Shown here: positions 59,784-64,000 of the stretch, piece after piece | Numbering within the stretch: the stretch's first letter is position 1 | Layout of the letters: each line of letters starts with the position of its first letter | Source: Herbaspirillum seropedicae | Lineage (GTDB): Bacteria; Pseudomonadota; Gammaproteobacteria; Burkholderiales; Burkholderiaceae_D | NCBI RefSeq assembly: GCF_001040945.1 | Contig: NZ_CP011930.1 | Coordinates: 5,360,270 to 5,424,269, forward strand | Direction: 5' to 3' | DNA length: 64,000 nt | Position numbers and translations under genes: made by a program | Notes under the pieces: generated by a model | What the model was told of the DNA's origin: nothing | Database searches by the model: none | Seen by the model: only the letters and a program-made list of their open reading frames with translations

Positions 59784-60773
59784 TTACTTCTTGCCGGCGT
59801 TCTGCTTGTCGTAGGCGGCGCGGTTGAAGGATTCGCCGGCGGACTGGGCGACGAAGCGCACCATCTCGAAGTCCTTCTTGTAGTTGATCGGGTAGAAGCG
59901 ATCGGAACCGGCGAAGGCCTTCTTGAGCTCATCGGTGAAGCGATAGTCGTAGAAGCACTTGAGCATCTTGTCGCGGAAGTTCGGCTCCAGGTCGTGCGCA
60001 TAGGCGAAGTCCTGGGTCGGGAATTTCTCGCTGTGCCAGATGACGCGGAAGTTCTCGGCCTTGATCACGCCACGCTCCACCATGCGGTCAAACACGTCGG
60101 AGGCGACGGCAGCGGCATCGTAGTCGCCCGAGTTCACGCCCAGGATGGACTGGTCATGCTTGCCGGAGAAGATGACCTTGTAGTCCTTGTCCGGGGTCAC
60201 GCCCAGCTTGGGGAACAGCGCCATCGGCGCCATGTGGCCGGAGTTGGAAGAGGGGGCGGTGTGGGCGACCTTCTTGCCCTTGAGGTCGGTCATCTTCTGG
60301 ATAGTGCTGTCCTTGCGCACGATCACGTTGAGCGTGTAACCCTGGTAGCCCTTGGCGTCGCCGATGACGGCAAAGGGCACGGCGCCGGCGATGTTGACGG
60401 CGAAGTTGGTCGGGCCAGGCGAGAAGCCGCCGACGTGCAGGCGGCCCGAGCGCATGGCTTCGATTTCAGCGGCATTGGACTGCACCTGGAAGAACACGAC
60501 CTTCTTGGCCGTGCATTGCGACAGGTAGTCGGTGAAGGGCTTGAAGATCTTGTCGTAGACGGCCGGGTCTTCCACCGGAGTGAAGGTGAAGACCAGGGTG
60601 TTGGGCGTCTTCAGCTTCTTGGGATCGGTGGGCGTATCGGCGGTCAGGTCGTGGTTGGCGTCGCAGTATTGCTGGTCGAGGTCGCCGCGATTGCTGCAGG
60701 TGTCCTGGGCGAAGGCGATGGCCGGAGCGGCCAGGGCGAGTGCCAACAGGGTCTTGATCAGACGTGGGGTCAT
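59784..60773 (-). CDS. phnD: Phosphonate/phosphite-type periplasmic binding protein
   Basis: The 329-residue precursor has a signal peptide (LIKTLLALALAAPAIAFA, cleavage before QDTC) and a PhnD-type binding domain: LVFTFTPVEDPAVYDKIFKPFTDYLSQ, LRSGRLHVGGFSPGPTNFAV (AMRSGRLHVGG), DLKGKKVAHTAPSSNSGHMAPMALFP, FSGKHDQSILGVNSGDYDAAAVASDVFDRM (key blocks). The mature protein has several cysteines, unusual for the family. The ligand is not fixed by sequence: phosphonates, phosphite or a phosphate ester are possible. First gene of phnDCEE-glpD. Confidence 0.9.
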   Translation of the reverse strand: MTPRLIKTLLALALAAPAIAFAQDTCSNRGDLDQQYCDANHDLTADTPTDPKKLKTPNTLVFTFTPVEDPAVYDKIFKPFTDYLSQCTAKKVVFFQVQSNAAEIEAMRSGRLHVGGFSPGPTNFAVNIAGAVPFAVIGDAKGYQGYTLNVIVRKDSTIQKMTDLKGKKVAHTAPSSNSGHMAPMALFPKLGVTPDKDYKVIFSGKHDQSILGVNSGDYDAAAVASDVFDRMVERGVIKAENFRVIWHSEKFPTQDFAYAHDLEPNFRDKMLKCFYDYRFTDELKKAFAGSDRFYPINYKKDFEMVRFVAQSAGESFNRAAYDKQNAGKK

Positions 60774-60922
60774 GCTGTCTCCTGGAGATGGTTTTGGTCT
60801 TGGTGCCGGTCGCGACGGCAGTGTCATTGGGTGCGCAGCCGGCGATGTGCGGCAGTGTAGGCGAGGGGGGCGGCTTTTGCTACCCGCCGCTGGCCCGAAT
60901 GACGGGCTTTCCTTGCAGCTGC

Positions 60923-60951
60923 CTTTCCAGTGGCTTTCAATCTGCTTTCAA
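60923..60951. promoter_or_regulatory. Three 11-bp-phased direct repeats, response-regulator or Pho-type site
   Basis: CTTTCCA (60923), CTTTCAA (60934) and CTTTCAA (60945) recur at exactly 11-bp steps, the spacing used by OmpR/PhoB-family regulators. They lie about 80 bp before the response regulator gene and about 150 bp from the divergent phnD. A TATAAA at 60993-60998 could be the -10 of the regulator promoter. Confidence 0.6.
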
Positions 60952-61031
60952 AGCGCATCCATGCGGGGCTCGCGCCTGGCGCGGTTTGGCGGTATAAAGG
61001 CGGCTGCACAACGATAACGACATGGGAGATC

Positions 61032-61718
61032 ATGCATATCCTGCTGGTAGAGGACGACATCGACATGTCGCGCGCCTTGCTGAGGGCATTGGAGCGGCGC
61101 GGTTTCCAGGTCACGCATTGCGCTGATGGGATCAGCGCGCTATCGCATATCAAGGATGGCATCGGTGATCTGGTGGTGCTGGACCTCAATATTCCCGGAC
61201 TGGATGGACTGCACCTGCTGCAGCGCATCCGCTCGCAAGACATCGGCACCCCGGTGATCGTGCTGACAGCGCGTGGCGCCGTGGGCGACCGTGTGGTGGG
61301 CTTGAATGCCGGCGCCGATGACTATCTGGCCAAGCCCTTCGATCTGGATGAACTGGACGCGCGCATCCGCGCCTTGCTGCGCCGTCGCACCAATGCCGAT
61401 GATGGCGTGCAGCGTTGCGGGCGCTTGCGCTTTGATCGCGGCTCCGGGGCCTTCTATTGTGGCGACGACCCGCTGGAGCTGACACCGCGCGAGCATACGC
61501 TGTTGAAGGCGCTGATCGCCAAGCCAGGACATGCGGTGACCAAGGAGAAGCTGTTCCGGCTGGTGTTCCCGATGGAAGAGAGTACCCAGCTCGAAGCCAT
61601 CGAGGTGGTGGTGCATCGCGTGCGCAAGAAACTCATGGAGACGGGCGCGGAAATCATGACCTTGCGCGGACTGGGTTATCTGCTGCGCGACCGGCAGCAG
61701 CAGGGCGGCGAGGGCTGA
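61032..61718 (+). CDS. OmpR-family response regulator (TctD-like)
   Basis: The 228-residue protein has a receiver domain (acidic VEDDIDM, phospho-acceptor Asp in LVVLDLNIPGLDG at about 52, VLTARGA, Lys in YLAKPFDLDEL) and a C-terminal winged helix (LELTPREHTLLKALIAKPGHAVTKEKL, VVHRVRKKL, TLRGLGYLLR as key blocks). The pairing kinase follows with a 2-bp gap. Because the kinase is TctE-like, this is probably TctD-type rather than PhoB. ATG 61032 is chosen because the receiver domain starts MHILLVEDD. Confidence 0.93.
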   Translation: MHILLVEDDIDMSRALLRALERRGFQVTHCADGISALSHIKDGIGDLVVLDLNIPGLDGLHLLQRIRSQDIGTPVIVLTARGAVGDRVVGLNAGADDYLAKPFDLDELDARIRALLRRRTNADDGVQRCGRLRFDRGSGAFYCGDDPLELTPREHTLLKALIAKPGHAVTKEKLFRLVFPMEESTQLEAIEVVVHRVRKKLMETGAEIMTLRGLGYLLRDRQQQGGEG

Positions 61719-61720
61719 AG

Positions 61721-63124
61721 GTGGCGCATCTGTTTTCACGGCGGCGCTCGGTGCGGGCCTATCTGCTGGCGTGGATCATCTCGCCGATTGCGCTGTTCAT
61801 CATCATCGATTCCTTCTCGCTTTATCGCAATACGCTGGAGTCGGTGAACACGGCCTATGACCGGATGCTGATTGCGTCGGTGCACTCCATTGGCGACCTG
61901 TTGCGCATCGAGAATGGCGAGCTCAAGGCATCGCTGCCTTATGCGGCGCTGGAAATCTATGAGGCTGATTACTCGAGCCGGATGATCTATCGCATCAACG
62001 GACTGGACGGCAAGTTCTTCGACGGTGACGCCGATCTTCCCTCGTACAAGGGCAAGGCCGACAAGGAGGCCATCTATCCGGCGCTGGCGCACATCTATGA
62101 GGATACCTACAACGGCGTGCCGGTGAGGGTGGCGGCGCTGTTCCAGCCGGTGGTGACCAATGATCCGCGTGGCGCGGCGCTGGTGCAGGTGGCCGAGACG
62201 ATGGAGAACCGCAGTGCGCTGGCGCGCAAGATCTTCTGGGAGACCTTGATTCGCCAGGCGGCGTTGCTGGTGGTGATCGTCTCGGTGACCTTGTATGTGG
62301 TGCGGCGGGCCTTGCAACCGGTGGATGCGTTGCGACGGCAACTCGATGAGCGACCGGCGGATGACTTGTCGCCCGTTGCGCCGCCGATGGCGCCGCGCGA
62401 ATTGCAGCCCTTCATCGATGCGCTGAATCAGTTGATGGCAAGGTTACGGCGTTTGCTGGATCATCAGCAGCGCTTCGTCGCCAACGCGTCACATCAGTTG
62501 CGCACGCCGCTGGCGGTGTTGAAAACCCAGCTGCAATCTGGCTTGCGAGGCGATGCGCCGGCGCCGGTGATCTGGCAGGAGATGTCCGGGACGGTGGAGC
62601 GTGCGACCACGCTGGCCAATCAATTGCTGTCGCTGGCCAAGGTCGAGCAAATCCGTGGGCGAGGGGCGCAGGAGGTGTGTGACCTCGGCATGCTGGCGCG
62701 GGAGACGGCGGTGGACCTGTCGCCACTGATTGCCGAGAAGGACCTAGACTTCGAGCTGGAGGCGGAGAAGATCCTCGTCATGGGACATCCCTGGATGATA
62801 GGCGAGCTGATTTCCAATCTCTTGCATAACGCGATCCGGCATACACCGGCGCAAGGGCGGCTAGGCATCCGGATCACTGCGCGGGAAGACGTCGCCGAGC
62901 TGTTGATCTGGGATAGCGGAGAGGGGATTGATGACCAGGCGATGGAGAATGTATTCAAGGCATTTTCCTCGAATGTCTCATCCGCCGGAGGATTGGGGCT
63001 CACCATCTGCGGAGAGATCGTGGACTCGATGCAGGCAACGATCAGCTTGCGCAATCGGGTGGGAGAGGATGGCACGATCGAAGGCTTGAACGCTTCGGTG
63101 CATGTAAGGGTGGTGGCGGGCTGA
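61721..63124 (+). CDS. Sensor histidine kinase (TctE-like)
   Basis: The 467-residue kinase starts at GTG 61721 (VAHLFSRRRSV). It has membrane helix 1 (about 17-35), a periplasmic 2CSK_N-type sensor (LPYAALEIYEADYSSRMIYRINGLDGKFFDGDADLP), helix 2 (about 170-190), the phospho-His box FVANASHQLRTPL, the N box ELISNLLHNAIRHT and G boxes (IWDSGEGID, SSAGGLGLTIC). The sensor resembles TctE, which responds to tricarboxylates, but no tctCBA genes are seen; the neighbouring phn operon is the probable target. Confidence 0.92.
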   Translation: MAHLFSRRRSVRAYLLAWIISPIALFIIIDSFSLYRNTLESVNTAYDRMLIASVHSIGDLLRIENGELKASLPYAALEIYEADYSSRMIYRINGLDGKFFDGDADLPSYKGKADKEAIYPALAHIYEDTYNGVPVRVAALFQPVVTNDPRGAALVQVAETMENRSALARKIFWETLIRQAALLVVIVSVTLYVVRRALQPVDALRRQLDERPADDLSPVAPPMAPRELQPFIDALNQLMARLRRLLDHQQRFVANASHQLRTPLAVLKTQLQSGLRGDAPAPVIWQEMSGTVERATTLANQLLSLAKVEQIRGRGAQEVCDLGMLARETAVDLSPLIAEKDLDFELEAEKILVMGHPWMIGELISNLLHNAIRHTPAQGRLGIRITAREDVAELLIWDSGEGIDDQAMENVFKAFSSNVSSAGGLGLTICGEIVDSMQATISLRNRVGEDGTIEGLNASVHVRVVAG

Positions 63125-63161
63125 AGAGGCGAAATGTTAGTTGTGGAGTTGGGGTATGGGG

Positions 63162-63564
63162 TGTGGAAAACTTAGTTTTTTCTACAGACCTTCATGGGGC
63201 GGAGCTGCTACGGGGTTTTCATTGTGACAGCTGTGTATAAGTTTTTCTCCTCACGGACCTGGATGGAACAGCTTGTGTATAAGGCAGGAAATGCGCGCTG
63301 CGAGCGGGCTTGTGGATAATTGGAGCTTGTTTTTCGTAACTTGATCCAACAATCAATGAATTAGGAAAGCCGGCTTTGCCGGCTTTTTTATTTGCCTTCG
63401 CTGCAGCTGCCTGGCTTTGCAAAGTGTTAGGGAATTTCGTTGGCAGCCTGTTCGCGACCGCGAAGACTGCGCCTGTGCACAAGATAGCTTTTTCTACGTA
63501 CCTGGGAAGGTCGCTGTGGACAACAAAGAGGAGGACCGCATTCAGACGGGAAGGCTGTGGAGAA
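63162..63564 (+). promoter_or_regulatory. Cluster of seven DnaA-box-like 9-mers
   Basis: Same-strand TGTGNNNAA sites start at 63162, 63232, 63274, 63311, 63474, 63515 and 63556. The one at 63311 is the exact DnaA box TGTGGATAA. Those at 63162, 63232, 63274, 63515 and 63556 differ at one base, and that at 63474 at two. It lies in the gap between the kinase gene and the 5S gene. Confidence 0.55.
63366..63389 (+). terminator. Rho-independent terminator of the two-component operon
   Basis: A 9-bp stem AAAGCCGGC (63366-63374) pairs with GCCGGCTTT (63378-63386) and runs into a six-T tract ending at 63389. It is 240 bp downstream of the kinase stop and overlaps the DnaA-box cluster region. Confidence 0.85.
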
Positions 63565-63725
63565 CACGGCCAGGCGACTGGTCCGAGTTGAAGGACGAGC
63601 CTGGCCCGGAGATGTTGTCGATGCTGGAGGGAATGACAGAGGGGATGGTGAGGCTGGTGAGGATAGGGCAGCCGAGGATGCGGCATCAAGGCAGCAGCAT
63701 CCAGAACTTGATCGGATTCCCCAAA
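63390..63725. other. Gene-free stretch before the 5S rRNA gene
   Basis: No frame here has a convincing ribosome site, family resemblance or sustained coding bias; one frame that continues rightward would cross the 5S rRNA gene. Three of the DnaA-like 9-mers fall within it. Confidence 0.5.
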
Positions 63726-63760
63726 GCAAAAACCCTCGCTACTTGCGTAACGAGGGTTCT
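63726..63760 (-). terminator. Terminator of the rRNA operon
   Basis: Stem AACCCTCG (63731-63738) with CGAGGGTT (63751-63758), plus an inner TAC/GTA pair, is followed on the minus strand by a TTTTT run. It lies 13 bp after the 5S gene. Confidence 0.85.
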
Positions 63761-63772
63761 TGGGAGTAACAA

Positions 63773-63887
63773 GCCTGACGATGACCTACTTTCACACTGG
63801 TTGCAGCACTATCATCGGCGCGAAGTCGTTTCACGGTCCTGTTCGGGATGGGAAGGGGTGGTACCAACTTGCTATAGTCATCAGGCA
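63773..63887 (-). rRNA. rrf: 5S ribosomal RNA
   Basis: The minus strand reads TGCCTGATGACTATAGCAAG at the 5' end, CCACCCCTTCCCATCCCGAA in the conserved loop region and ends GTAGGTCATCGTCAGGC, which pairs with the 5' end. The gene is about 115 nt. The rest to 64000 is 23S-5S spacer; the 23S gene lies beyond the right edge. Confidence 0.96.
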
Positions 63888-64000
63888 TAACTTGTAAAGT
63901 CAGTTGCTCTCGCTGGAGCAGCAACCAACCCAAACTGGAAGAAGTATTTTAGATTCTGGGGTGTGATGCACTAGGGCAAACACAATATATGCTCAACTTG

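Noticed and set aside
60774..61031. Canonical Pho box before phnD
   Set aside because: No CTGTCAT-type pair with an AT-rich spacer was found; the CTTTCAA repeats match the consensus at only five of seven positions and are reported as an ambiguous site instead.
63417..63890. Open frame running into the right-edge RNA region
   Set aside because: It reads straight through the 5S rRNA gene and its terminator on the opposite strand and has no ribosome site.

Overview
This is about 64 kb of high-GC chromosomal DNA from a betaproteobacterium. Gene content and order fit the Oxalobacteraceae, most likely Herbaspirillum or a close relative: dprA-smg-topB, a liu leucine-degradation cluster led by a MerR-type LiuR, a complete urt/ure urea block and a Crp/Fnr regulator. 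The genus is inferred from recognition of these families, not from a search. I saw no prophage, insertion sequence, CRISPR array or tRNA gene. One rRNA gene is present, a 5S gene at the right edge on the minus strand.

Layout. 1-7200 is housekeeping: pyrE (cut by the left edge), exodeoxyribonuclease III, topB, smg, dprA and def. 7200-10800 is accessory: an aspartate dehydrogenase with a divergent LysR regulator, then two orphan immunity-type genes (CdiI-like and PoNi-like) of visibly lower GC. 10800-21050 is the leucine/isovalerate cluster: liuR with a perfect palindromic operator, liuA, liuB, liuD and liuE, interleaved with an HCCA-isomerase-like gene, a YchJ-type gene, two metallo-beta-lactamase-fold hydrolases and a YbaK deacylase. 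liuC is absent. 21050-43200 is a mixed region of transporters (MFS, RarD, Bcr/CflA, BASS), nitronate monooxygenase, an HD-GYP protein, hisC, acyl-CoA synthetase, EttA, a solute-binding lipoprotein paired with a diguanylate cyclase, and a ferritin-like protein.

43200-55610 is a urea-utilisation block. urtABCDE (high-affinity urea ABC importer) is preceded by a sigma-54 promoter with an inverted repeat at enhancer distance, as expected for NtrC control. It is followed by ureDABCEFG and ureJ (urease, its nickel-insertion chaperones and a nickel permease). Together they import urea and split it to ammonia under nitrogen limitation. Copies of a palindromic dispersed repeat sit in the urtA-urtB and urtE-ureD gaps; a third copy lies between exodeoxyribonuclease III and topB.

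55590-63120 holds a phosphonate-type ABC importer (phnD-phnC-phnE-phnE) whose operon ends in a glycerol-3-phosphate dehydrogenase. It is divergent from a TctD/TctE-like two-component system whose promoter carries three 11-bp-phased direct repeats. The last 900 bp before the 5S gene contain seven same-strand DnaA-box-like 9-mers and no recognisable protein gene.
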